From the NCBI GenBank assembly GCA_019693395.1, contig JAAMXP010003220.1, forward strand, positions 1-13,021: 13,021 nt of DNA, read 5' to 3'. Below, in pieces: positions 1 to 8,308 of this stretch. Source of the DNA: Ettlia oleoabundans (Eukaryota; Chlorophyta; Chlorophyceae; Chlamydomonadales). Each line of letters begins with the position of its first letter. The first letter of the stretch is position 1. The notes beneath the pieces were generated by a model that saw only the letters and a list, made by a program, of their open reading frames with translations, did no database searches and was not told where the DNA came from. Position numbers and translations under genes: made by a program.

Positions 1-36
1 ACCCACAAATGCCCTCCTTCCCTCGCCCCCACTTGC

Positions 37-1415
37 CTGCACCCCCGCCGTGGCGGCATTGAACTGGGTCACCATGGCGTCAACGCTGCCAAACTGCTCG
101 CGGATGGCGGCCTCAAGAGCACCACTGGGTGGGGTGAAGTCCTGCGGGGGGCGGACGGGTGGGGCATTCACACAGGGAGCAGCGGCGGCAGCAGCAGGAA
201 GCAGCGTTGTGCACATGCTGGTGCGCATGGATGAATCGTGTGATCAAACACTCTTCCTCATCCTCCCAGCACACCTTGGGCGGGGTGAGCATCTGCCAGA
301 ACAAGCTGTGGTTGATGTGCCCTGCACCAGATGGGGGAGGGACAGCATGGACAGGCTCATAAATAGGCACCGCATGCGGCCAGAAGCTTGGCTATTGTCT
401 AAAACAGGCACCACATATTTCACCCTGTCTGCCACCGACTCCAGCTGCTAAGCTCTCCCTCGGTCAACCTGCTCCCAGCCCATGCTCTCCACACCCCTTG
501 CCAACGTCCGTTAGCCCTGCCATGAACCAGCACTGCCCTCCAAGACTAGCTTGCCAATGCCAGACACAGTGACAGGGTGAGCCGAGGACCGGAGGCCGAC
601 CAATGCCAGCACAGAAGGCCGGTCACTGCACCGCCTCCGTTGAACATATGCAGCAGCAGCAGCAGGAGGCTGGCCAAGCAACGGAGGCGTGTCGCACCTC
701 CGCCATTGAACTTGAGTGCGGGCTGTAGCGAAATCATCCTCTCCACGTCTCCCTTGTGCTCCGCCTCCGCATACTGCTCCAGAGACTTGTTGAAGTTGGT
801 CACATAAGCCTGCAGACATCCAGACAAGTGGAGAATTGTGGTGGACAAGATTGTGAGTTGGGTTGGAGTGTGTGCTTGATTGTGTGGGGTGGGGGGTTGC
901 AAAGGGGGTGGGGGATGACGAGCGTACGTTGATGGTGGATGGGACAGGGCATGTATTTCAGAAGCAGAGGGAAGACTAAGCGAGCGAGTTTGCATGCCCC
1001 TAGGCACGGTGACAGCAGCCATACGTGACTGGCACAGGTTTAAGGGCCCCTAGCATTGTAGCCTCGCAATGTGCAGAAACGTGGCCTGCGCACACCTGCC
1101 CACCTGGTGGTGCTTCTTGTGGTGGAGTTCCATAATCTCTGGAATAATAACTGGCTGTAGCTCCCCGTAGTCATAAGGAAGGTCCGGCAACGTGACCTGT
1201 TCAGGGCAACGTGGATAAGGTTGAGATGGAGGTGAGGCTGAGATGGTGCTGGCGGTGGCAGCACCAGGCGGCGGCAGCAGCAGCGGAACCACCGCTTGTG
1301 CTTTGGACAGACGGAGAACCGGCATCCTCCTCGCTTTGCAACTCACGGCAGCCTGGGTGGCCATGCCGCGAGTCCGCAGCGCCCCTGACAGTCGGTGGGT
1401 TCCCGCACGAAGCAT
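37..1415 (-). CDS. Mitochondrial-type manganese superoxide dismutase, 5' part (five exons; 3' end outside window)
   Basis: Superoxide dismutase converts superoxide to oxygen and hydrogen peroxide. Exons in coding order are 1415-1347, 1196-1104, 809-698, 321-275 and 141-37, and all joins keep frame (phases 0, 0, 1, 0, 0). Residues 1-23 are Arg-rich without acids, like a mitochondrial presequence. The mature part opens with [10 protein letters not shown]. It shows the first metal-ligand region ELHHKKHH (ligand His48, gateway Tyr56), then FNGGG joined to HINHSLFW (ligand His96), the Mn-type rather than Fe-type signature. Exon 5 ([10 protein letters not shown], then REQFGS) ends in GVQ, the usual point just before GSGWGWL. 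The last two metal ligands (Asp, His) lie beyond position 1. The donor after exon 5 reads CAG|GCAAGT, a GC-AG type. A Val (residue 39) stands where many family members have His in the E-P-H-I segment; that site is not a ligand. Family identity is secure; exon borders are inferred from consensus. Confidence 0.93.
632..689 (-). repeat. Inverted repeat (11-bp arms) beside a second, in-frame copy of the SOD exon-3 end
   Basis: Within the third SOD intron, CGCCTCCGTTG at 632-642 and CAACGGAGGCG at 679-689 are perfect inverted arms separated by 36 nt, including a CAG-type triplet run at 651-662. On the coding strand the 632-644 side reads TTC AAC GGA GGC G followed by GTGCAG. This repeats the real exon end (710-698: TTC AAT GGC GGA G, then GTGCGA). 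The two donor candidates (697/696 and 631/630) flank the hairpin and are 66 nt apart in the same frame. Confidence 0.7.
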
Positions 1416-1682
1416 GGTTGCGGTGGACTAGTGAGATTGGTGGTCAGAGCTGCTTTGATCACTATAGAGACCGGCAAAACCAGCGTTGGAGGGTGACAGA
1501 GAGAGGGTTGGGAGCTCGCTGCCATGCTGGCGACAGCGTCAGTTTTGCTAGACCTGGAAGCTGTCTTCGCTAATTTTACATGTGTATCAGGTACGAGTGC
1601 ACAAGCATGGAACACGGCCAAACAACAAGAACAAATGTGTACGCGACCCGCCATTGCCCTTAGATTGCATGGCCCTTGACAC
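1416..1682. other. Intergenic spacer between two minus-strand genes; SOD promoter region
   Basis: This 267-nt stretch holds the 3' flank of the membrane-hairpin gene and must contain the SOD 5' leader and core promoter. Reading it on the minus strand I see no long conserved ORF. The only element I can name is a TGTAA near 1576-1580. No clear TATA box is visible upstream of the SOD start. Confidence 0.5.
1576..1580 (-). terminator. TGTAA poly(A) signal for the membrane-hairpin gene
   Basis: Minus-strand TGTAA (plus strand TTACA) lies about 100 nt downstream of the TAA stop at 1685-1683. TGTAA is the standard green-algal polyadenylation signal. Another TGTAA overlaps the stop codon itself (GTGTAAGT), but the downstream one is the more natural signal. 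Confidence 0.5.
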
Positions 1683-3109
1683 TTACACCTGCTTGCCAGG
1701 CATGCTGGGGACGAAATGCTCTCCATCTGCCTGGCCCGACTGCTTGCTGCCCTCAGCCGCCCGCCCCCGCAAAGCCGCCCAAAACTGCTGCCTGAACTCC
1801 GAGCTGAAAAGAAGCAGCAATGGCCAGGTCAACAGCATCCACCAGCGACTGCGATCCTTGTAGATCGTGAGGTGGTAGCAGCGGCTGAAGGCCGCGGTTG
1901 CTGCCGCCCAGAAGCCCGCCAAGGCGGCCGCTAGGAGCAGTCCCGCCCCATTGAGTGGTCCAAGGTGAAGGGCAGATGGCGGTGCCGCATACATGTCCAA
2001 GCTGCGGCAGCCGTTTGCTGGCACGCCAACCACCGTGAAGGATTCTGAGCGGTAAGCACGGTAGGAGCCATCTGCATACAGGCACCACATAAAACTTGGT
2101 AAACACATCGCTCGTGCATGCGATAAGCGAGGGGGTCACAACGGTCCCCTGCGGTCCCCCTGGCTCCCTCCTCTCAGCTCAAAAACACATCAGGACTGGG
2201 GGCCAGAATATTGGACTGATGAGCAAGGATAGCCGTGAAACCCAAACTTGTGACTATCCCAGACGTACGCCTCACCTTGCTGCTGCTCAGAGCGCTGCCA
2301 GCGGTAACCACAAGGCCCACCAGGGCCTTCAATCCGCTCCACTCGTCCGCTGCCAGTCGCCTGCTCCATCTGCTGCATTTCAATCTGCGCCATTTCAAAA
2401 CGCTGGTCCATCTGCAGCCGGCGAAAAGCCAATATTGCAGCCAAGCACCGTCAGCAGACCTTTCCAGTATGTAGCAGGCCCACCAAGCTCATGATGCATA
2501 TACATGACCACCAACCTGTCCCTCATGCACCACTTCAGCCAAGTCGACTGTGACTGATGGAGGAACTGAAAGAATGCGTGCTGACCTGGCGTTGCATCTC
2601 TGCCAACTCAGCCTGTGCGCGCTGCATGGCTCGCAGCTGCTCTCCCCAGAGGTCATCGAAGCTGGTGATTCCGCGCAGGCTGCTGTTGATACCTGCAGCC
2701 AGCAAACACGGGCAAGCTGCTTCAGCGTGCCCCGCTGGGACGTTGCGCAGGAGAACACTGTGCTTCCAGCTCTAACTGCTTGGATACCTACACTACACAA
2801 ATACTTAGCAGCACACAGATGCGCGACTCACCCATGGATGATCCGGACAGGTCATCATAGCGCCAGGGCGCACCACTAGCGGCACAGCAGGGAGAGCTGT
2901 ACCGCTGCCGCCTGGTATGGGCGGGCAGCTGCTGCATTCAAACCAAATCACAAATTTGTTGGCTTGTGAAGGTTGATATGCATGCTGGATACACCAGGCA
3001 AGAGCTGTACGTTGTACCCTGCCAGCGCACCACGGACCTGCAGTGCCGGAAGGCGGAAGGCACGGGCAGCACCGAGGGCTGACCCCTGAGCCGGTGTCGC
3101 CAGACGCAT
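1683..3109 (-). CDS. Unrecognised organelle-targeted coiled-coil protein with C-terminal two-helix membrane hairpin (five exons)
   Basis: I do not recognise the family. Exons in coding order are 3109-3038, 2931-2832, 2692-2586, 2411-2276 and 2071-1683. All joins have AG acceptors and GT donors with matching phases (0, 1, 0, 1), giving 267 residues. Residues 1-57 are rich in Ala, Arg, Ser and Pro with few acids, like a plastid or mitochondrial transit peptide. Residues about 75-113 (EQLRAMQRAQAELAE onward) form a Gln/Met/Glu/Arg-rich coiled coil. Residues about 178-199 (GAGLLLAAALAGFWAAA) and 215-229 (WWMLLTWPLLLLF) are two hydrophobic helices joined by a basic loop (LTIYKDRSR). The tail is polar. 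This suggests an organelle membrane protein with a coiled-coil domain on one side. The start ATG follows GCC. An alternative start at 2937 sits right after an in-frame TGA and would lose the Arg-rich N-terminus. The ORF also continues through a possible donor (CAG|GTGTAAGT) at its 3' end, so an extra exon cannot be excluded. Confidence 0.72.
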
Positions 3110-3968
3110 GGCTTTGGTACTTGGTCAAACGCGCTGCACACTTGAATGCGCTCTCCGGGAGGAGGAGATACGGGGATTACTCCAGACTCAGGGTTCGCTA
3201 GCTGTGCAGCCGAGCCCCTACAGGATGACGCTTTACGCCTGCGCACACTCACTGCAGAACTGCAAGCTGCCCTGACGATAATTCAGCGGACCCTGTGCAA
3301 ACACGGGCTGTGCCCGCCAGACGAACGCGCAAAACGGAAGCCGATGATACACGCCTCCGTTATGCCAAAGCGAGGAGTGGGAGATGTCCTGGATGAGATT
3401 AGGCAGCCCTGCTGAGCTGGCGGGCGGCATGGCGGAAGAAGGCCGCCCAGCCTTGGGACGCTAGCTTACTATCCCCAACGTGGTAGGGCCCCGCTATAAC
3501 ACCTTTTAGTGCAGCGGACCATTACATGTTTGTGCATATATACTGCTCGTGCTGAATGCCTAACTGTGGCACTGCCAGTAGTGCCGCTGGCAATAAGGGC
3601 GAAACCGCCACACCCTCATCCCCAGTTCCTCAACCCCTAGCCTGTGCTGGCATGCCCTGTGGAAAGCAGGCATCACACACGGTTCGCACAAATGAACCAG
3701 CATGCCACGGTGCTGGTGCTCACTGCACAATAGGCATATGCGGCCGAGCTGGCATTGACGCTGGCTTGTACCTAGTCTTGGACGGTGCACTTGGCACAAA
3801 GCTGGCCACCAGTAGTGCTAAGACACTCTTGCAGTACATGTATGAAACCACCTCGCACTTCTGGCGGGACGTTTCCTGCCTTTCTTAACCTGACAACTGT
3901 GGCTGAGAGTGCTGTTTTGTCCTGATTGCAGCACATCATGCTGCCAGTGCAAACTGCTTAGCTCAAAA
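3110..3968. other. Spacer between the divergent left genes and the Cys-rich array
   Basis: This 859-nt stretch separates the minus-strand hairpin gene from copy 1 and should hold both promoters. Two plus-strand ORFs exist (3146-3415 and 3556-3888); neither has a recognisable domain. CGCTATAACACC near 3491-3502 is a possible TATA-like element, but it is about 470 nt from the copy-1 start and would need a leader intron; GATTGCAG near 3931 could be its acceptor. I see no RNA gene or mobile element. Confidence 0.4.
3146..3415 (+). CDS. Doubtful small ORF, 89 codons
   Basis: The ORF begins ATG CGC TCT and ends TGA at 3413-3415. Its middle (LRLRTLTAELQAALTII, then QRTLCKHGLCPPDE) reads like a plausible amphipathic helix followed by a basic segment, which is why I list it. 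There is no signal peptide, no known motif, no clear splice partner and no TGTAA after the stop. It could be the last exon of an unseen gene or chance. The minus-strand alternatives over the same bases look less protein-like. Confidence 0.2.
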   Translation: MRSPGGGDTGITPDSGFASCAAEPLQDDALRLRTLTAELQAALTIIQRTLCKHGLCPPDERAKRKPMIHASVMPKRGVGDVLDEIRQPC

Positions 3969-4850
3969 ATGGACTCTGTCGCCTTTCCTCGCTTAACAAG
4001 GTCGTTTCTCATCGCCTGCCTGCTTTCAACACTTCCATTATGTGGTATCAGGGCAGCGAGGCCCTCGGAATTAGCCATACCAGTGGCAGGCCCCCCGCTT
4101 GAACCCGAGCCGCCAGCCTCACCAACCGCGCCATCATTGCCTGGCCCGTCTTCTTCCCCAGCGCCGACACCAACCAATTCACCTCCTGCGGCAACTCCTC
4201 TCTCGCCACCGGCAGGACCTGAGCCTAGGCAATGCTCACTTCTGCCCCAGTTCAATGCGATGGGCGATGTCCTGCGGGAGCTACGCAACCAGCCCTCTGT
4301 AGCCGAGTGCTGCACCGCCTGCCTGGAGACCGCCGGCTGTAATGTGTATGTATTTTGCCCACGATCCCAAGGATGGTGCGTTGGCTGGCAGCTGGCAACT
4401 GCGGCGCTTTGCTAACCTGTGCTGGCAACTTGAGCAGCTGTTGCCTTTGCCAACGCCTGCCTCGCTGCTACTGCCTGTGACAGCTAATCGCATTAGCAAG
4501 CGCTGTGCTTTCAACCTTTCGGGCTGGCAAACGCAGCTGGCCGCTAAGATGGCTTGCTTCTTTGAATCGGTTGCTCGGGCTGCCACCTGTATACCTGTAC
4601 TTCATTGCCAAACCTATACTGCTCCAGCCAATCCCAGTTGTCCACAGTTGCCGCCGCTCACAAGCTGTACGTCTCTAAGAGTCAAACTAACAGCTTGGTT
4701 CTGCTGTGTTGCAGCGATGATGGCTCTGGCACCATATATGAGCAGAGCCTCTGCACCCTCAAGTTCCAAGAACTCACACCTGGAGCCCTTCCAGCTCATT
4801 ATGCTCAAGGACCGGTAGTGGAGTGGACCAGTGGCTATGTAGCCAGCTGA
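3969..4850 (+). CDS. Secreted eight-cysteine (PAN/apple-like) domain protein, copy 1 (subfamily A)
   Basis: Two exons, 3969-4375 and 4715-4850, give 180 residues. Residues 1-30 form a signal peptide (hydrophobic SFLIACLLSTLPLCG, then RAARPSELA). Residues about 31-88 are a Pro/Ser/Ala/Thr linker, likely extended and O-glycosylated. The domain starts at Cys89 (QCSLLPQFNAMGDV), with Cys114-Cys115 (ECCTAC), Cys118, Cys124 (CNVYVFC), Cys130, Cys136 and Cys149 (LCTLK), and ends EWTSGYVAS. Eight cysteines allow four disulfides. Exon 1 ends in TG and exon 2 begins with C, rebuilding Cys136. Unspliced reading would give Trp and then 11 more residues to a stop. The upstream in-frame ATG at 3909 would bury the signal peptide, so I chose 3969. 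In the last exon EQS replaces the usual P-x-G, and ALPAHYAQG is divergent too. It is probably extracellular (wall or matrix). A carbohydrate- or protein-binding role is inferred only from the domain resemblance. Confidence 0.85.
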
Positions 4851-5009
4851 AAGGGGTCGTACAAAGATGCCGTCCACCCCTGAAAGCATTTGGAAGATGC
4901 ACAGCAAGGCAATAACGTCTGGGCTGCAACCTGATGATGATGCTGACAGGTTTTTAGCGACATTCCTGGTTCTGTCTGTGTTCTACCTTGTAGCACCTTC
5001 CCTACTGTT

Positions 5010-5014
5010 TGTAA
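5010..5014 (+). terminator. TGTAA poly(A) signal, copy 1
   Basis: TTTGTAAAC lies 160 nt after the copy-1 stop and is the first TGTAA downstream of it. Its position implies a 3' UTR of roughly 170-190 nt. Confidence 0.5.
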
Positions 5015-5495
5015 ACACGCCATTTGACTTTCAAGTTTAAGACTGTGCATCAAAGGAAGATGATGCAGTGCGGGCGTGACAGTGCATTTTGTGGGAGGAG
5101 AAGCAAATAACCGCATTGTCGGGAACGGGCACTGTGTGCCCATTGGCAGTAGCGGCAGCCATCCAGGCACTAGTCATCCCACCTGGCAACCCTGGTTTCA
5201 CAGTGTTGCTCAATTTCAGGGCAAGCTGAGTGCCGCCGTCCAATCCGTTGTTGCAATATGCAGAGCGCTGAGAAGGTGCTGTTGGCCAACCGTCAGCGCT
5301 AAGGCGCCCAGCGGGTGCCCAGCGGCACCACCACGGCGGTGGCGCATTCAGTTGTCTTGGTCGGAGCATAGAACACGTCGGTGTTTGGAAAATTCAATCC
5401 CAGGGCATTGAGCCACAGTTTAAAGCTCCCCGCTTTTCACCTGATTACCACCCTCAATCCGCCCAAGAACCTTTGGGAAGGTGCTTCAAGCAGAG

Positions 5496-5502
5496 TTTAT
5501 AC
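5496..5502 (+). promoter_or_regulatory. TATA-like element of copy 2
   Basis: TTTATAC lies 87 nt upstream of the copy-2 ATG. GAAGGTGC sits at 5477-5484 just before it; the same octamer precedes the copy-3 TATA element and a related GAAGGTTG precedes a TTTTAT before copy 4. Confidence 0.45.
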
Positions 5503-5582
5503 TTGTGTCGAGTCAATTCACCAATCAGAAAGAAGTGAGCTGTTGATGCTGCATACTGTATTGCCCAGGCTGGCGCTTCAAC

Positions 5583-6494
5583 ATGACCCGTCCGGCTTCA
5601 CCTGACGTTCTTGGTCCTCTCCTTATCGCCTGCCTGGTCCTAGCGGTCAACATCGTTAGCAGCAGGGCAGCAAGGCCCTCAGAACTCGCCTTTGAACTTC
5701 CTGGAACCCTGTCGCCTGCCACGCCCGCTGAGCCGCCGTTGCCTGCCGGCGCTCCTGTGTCGGAGCCAGCCGTGGACGCTGCCCAGCCTGAGGCTGATGG
5801 TGCAACACAGCTGCTAGCGGCCTCACAGCCTGTTCCAGTTGTAGAGCCTGCTGAACCTCCTCAGCAATTGCCGACACAGCTTGCCACACCGCCGCCCAGT
5901 CCTGAGCCAGCAGGCTACACCCCCGTGCCCACTGACAGCGCCCCCACTCAATCCCCATCTCAGCCAGCGTTCGCAGTCTCCCCGGGTTCAAGTTCAGCGC
6001 GCCCCTCGCCGCCGCCCCCTAGGGCAGAAGGGCGTCAGCTGAGGGAATGCTCGCTGCTCCCTAACACCAATGCTGGAGGCTACGTCGTCAGATACCATCA
6101 AGACCAAGCCTCTACCGCCGATTGCTGCATTGCTTGCCATGAGACCCCCGAATGCAATGTATGGGTCTATTGTCCACAATCTCAGGGATGGTGCGTTGAC
6201 ACTGGCAGCTGGGCTCTGCAGCTGCCTTGCCAGAAGCGGAACCCAATCGCAAGCTGAACAGCTAGTGCTTGTGCCAGAGTGCCCTCCATGTGCCCCATCG
6301 TGCCTGCAAGAGCCAGCTTCTCAATCAAGCTCATGAGCTTTCCTGCCCTTTTGTGCAGCGACAATGGCTTCGGTACCCTGTTTCCCAGAGGGCTGTGCAC
6401 CCTGAAGAGTCAAGACCTGGCGCCTGGCAGCCAGCCCGAATATTTCGCTACCGGGGCGATTGTGAGCTGGGTCAGCGGCTACATCCCCAGCTGA
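5583..6494 (+). CDS. Secreted eight-cysteine (PAN/apple-like) domain protein, copy 2 (subfamily A), long Pro-rich linker
   Basis: Two exons, 5583-6190 and 6359-6494, give 247 residues. The signal peptide core is LGPLLIACLVLAVNIV, followed by SSRAARPSELA as in copies 1 and 3. Residues about 36-155 form an Ala/Pro/Ser/Glu-rich linker, twice as long as in copy 1 (stretches such as PAEPPLPAGAP and SARPSPPPP). The cysteines are at 156 (ECSLLPNTNAGG), 181-182 (DCCIAC), 185, 191 (CNVWVYC), 197, 203 (split codon) and 216 (LCTLK). The end is SWVSGYIPS. The usual N-F-N becomes N-T-N, and the helix segment YVVRYHQDQ departs from the G-D-V-x-x-E-L-R seen elsewhere, so this domain has diverged most within subfamily A in that segment. 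The 168-nt intron is the shortest of the phase-2 introns. Reading through it gives Trp and then 21 further residues before a stop. Confidence 0.87.
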
Positions 6495-6764
6495 GCAATT
6501 TGGTCAGATAGAATCATTCCGTGTGGCCTTTGCCAAGCACTCATTGCATGTCTGGAGGGCCATGTGGATAAACCCAGTGGAATGTCGAGAGGTCTTGTGC
6601 AATTTTTGTGTGCATGCAGTGAGCCCCTGCAGCAGACCAGCAAGCTTTGGATTGAGAATGACATGCTGCTGTATGCAATTTTGACTGAGATACAGAGTGC
6701 TGCAGAGTGGTAATGGTCTTGCAACCATCATGTTAAGACATGCATCTCAATCACTGTGCGCCCT

Positions 6765-6998
6765 CTAGTTGAGGCGGCAGAGGTGTGCTGCAGGAATCGT
6801 CATGGTGTAAGGCTGCTGCTTTGGCCAGATTTGCAGGAGTTTGAAGAAGGAGGAAACTTCGTAGAAATGGGGATCAGAGTATCGAAGCAGCTGCGGTGCG
6901 CCAAAAAACTCATATCGGCAGGGCAAGTCAACTGCAGGTGGCGGCAAAGTTTTGAGGTAGCGGGCCCTGGCCATGGCCGATTCCGGCAAGCCATCCAT
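6765..6998 (-). pseudogene. Doubtful minus-strand ORF, possibly a gene fragment
   Basis: The minus frame reads RYEFFGAPQLLRYSDPHF, then YEVSSFFKLLQIWPKQQPY, and stops with CRLN and TAG. The composition is aromatic-rich and looks more like a folded protein than chance. CACCTGCAG just before it could be a splice acceptor. No start region, no downstream minus-strand TGTAA and no family are recognisable. A second minus-strand scrap (LLEAALARTFAHHGLKLQD) lies upstream of it at about 7225-7290. Together they might be remains of a broken gene lying opposite to the array. Confidence 0.2.
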
Positions 6999-7126
6999 CC
7001 ATTAATGCCACAAGCCATGATTCCCCCCCAGTTCCCCCCAGAAAGTTTAGGAAGCTATGTACAGCAGTAATCCACAAAGTTACCGCATCCCCCAATAGCC
7101 CGTCGGCTGCCAGGCTGGCGTCGCCT

Positions 7127-7161
7127 TGTTGACATCAGCATCCACCACACTAATGTCAACA
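7127..7161. repeat. 9-bp perfect inverted repeat upstream of copy 3
   Basis: TGTTGACAT at 7127-7135 and ATGTCAACA at 7153-7161 are perfect inverted arms with a 17-nt spacer. They lie about 165 nt upstream of the copy-3 TATA element. TTGAC is a W-box-like core, so this could be a paired binding site; that is inference only. Confidence 0.5.
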
Positions 7162-7293
7162 TTTGCTCTATCTTTTTGTGCGCTTCCCCTCAGGTAGCCC
7201 CGTCAACAGTTTCTCTAACCGCATTTACATGTAGAAGTCTTGCAGCTTCAAGCCGTGGTGGGCGAAGGTGCGGGCAAGTGCAGCCTCCAACAG

Positions 7294-7302
7294 TTTTATA
7301 AG
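7294..7302 (+). promoter_or_regulatory. TATA box of copy 3
   Basis: TTTTATAAG lies 50 nt upstream of the first ATG of copy 3, the expected spacing for a TATA-driven start about 25-30 nt downstream. GAAGGTGC at 7264-7271 precedes it by about 20 nt. Confidence 0.55.
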
Positions 7303-7351
7303 GGATTGTTCTGGTGTAGTAATCGTAACTTTAAGATAAAAGATACAACAA

Positions 7352-8308
7352 ATGTGCAGCCAGGCCCCAATGCCGAGCCGAACCTTCAAACCCTTGCCGC
7401 TAGTCCTTGCCTGCCTTCTGTTTTTGATCGCTCTGAGTAGGGCAGCAAGACCCTCGCAGCTCGCCGTACCTGTGCCAGGAGCGCCGCAGCCAGCTCCGCC
7501 GCCAGCCTCGCCGCCAGCCGAGCCCCCTCCGCCCTCTACACCTTCCGTCGGCAGGCCCTCAGAGCCATCAGCACCTCTCACCAGCCAACCCCCACAGCCA
7601 TCAGGCAGTGTAGTGCTGCTTGAGCCTGATGCTGTCTCACTGCCACCTCCAACACAGCATGTGGCTCGGGCAGAGGTTTCTCTCTTGCTGGGCTCTAATC
7701 TGCCGCCGTCAGCACCTGCTCCAGAGGTAATCCCCCCCACCCCGCCAGTATCAGCCTTTTCGCCCCACCTGCCTTCGACATCCCTGGGTTCAGAATTGCT
7801 GCCAGCGAGGCCTTGGGCCAAGCAGTGCTGCCTTCTGCCCAACTTCAACGCAAACGGCGACGTCATCGGGGAGCTAAGGGACCAGGCATCAGTAGCTGAC
7901 TGCTGCATCGCCTGCCTTAACACGCCAGGCTGCAACACTTACGTCTACTGCCCAAGTCAACAAGGATGGTGAGTGTTGCAATTGCATGCTGGGGAGTCAG
8001 CAGCTGGATGGAGCTGCGCATTTCATCCCACATGCTTCGCTCTTTACGCTGGACATGTATTCCTGTATTGCCAGTCAGCAGACACTGCCTCGGAAAGGGT
8101 TCCATCTCTTTACGCCCTAGTGTTTTCTATTATATGCCCCCACAGTCCTTCCCGCCCTTCTCCCTGCTACAGCAACAACGGCTACGGAAGGATATACCCA
8201 GGGGGCCTGTGCACGCTGAAGAGGCAAGACCTGGCGCCTGGCAGTCAGCCTGAGTTTTATGCCGTAGGGCCGACTGTGCTGTGGACAAGCGGTTACATTC
8301 TCAGTTGA
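7352..8308 (+). CDS. Secreted eight-cysteine (PAN/apple-like) domain protein, copy 3 (subfamily A)
   Basis: Two exons, 7352-7968 and 8173-8308, give 250 residues from the first ATG. An ATG at 7370 (MPSRTFKP) gives an N-terminus closer in length to copies 1 and 2 and is a real alternative. The signal peptide core is LPLVLACLLFLIAL, followed by SRAARPSQLAVPVPG. A Pro/Ser/Ala linker of about 115 residues follows (for example PQPAPPPASPPAEPPPP). The domain begins QCCLLPNFNANGDV at Cys159 with an extra cysteine right after it, then DCCIAC, CNTYVYC, the split-codon Cys206 and LCTLK (Cys219), ending LWTSGYILS. The donor is TG|GTGAGT, so intron retention gives Trp followed at once by TGA. Last-exon segments such as LAPGSQPE are near-identical to copy 2, pointing to recent duplication or gene conversion between the two. 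Confidence 0.88.

Larger units (their letters stand above)
4851..5582. other. Intergenic region between copies 1 and 2
   Basis: This 732-nt stretch has no ORF with recognisable content; 5076-5411 is open on the plus strand but unremarkable. It holds the likely copy-1 poly(A) signal near its left end and the copy-2 TATA-like element near its right end. Confidence 0.5.
6495..7351. other. Intergenic region between copies 2 and 3
   Basis: This 857-nt stretch contains TGTAA at 6806-6810 (a late candidate poly(A) signal for copy 2), a protein-like minus-strand ORF at 6765-6998, a 9-bp inverted repeat around 7144 and the copy-3 TATA element at its right end. No plus-strand gene is supported. Confidence 0.45.

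Noticed and set aside
546..1022. Long minus-strand ORF (158 codons) across part of the SOD gene
   Set aside because: Only 698-809 is an SOD exon; the rest is intron on both sides, shown by family order and splice borders.
3556..3888. Plus-strand ORF of 110 codons upstream of copy 1
   Set aside because: No signal peptide, domain, splice partner or TGTAA; likely promoter or leader sequence of copy 1.
3818..4315. Long minus-strand ORF (165 codons) opposite copy 1
   Set aside because: It is antisense to the Pro-rich linker and domain of copy 1; its Gly/Glu-rich composition is the mirror of Pro/Ser codons.
4376..4714. Intron of copy 1 as coding sequence (open frame at 4342-4818)
   Set aside because: The equivalent stretch is absent from the domain in all paralogues, and GT-AG borders with the phase-2 Cys join explain it as an intron.
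7225..7938. Longest minus-strand ORF in the window (237 codons) opposite copy 3
   Set aside because: It is a shadow of the copy-3 exon 1 linker; low complexity Gly/Glu/Ala, no domain. Only its last short piece past copy 3 is discussed separately.
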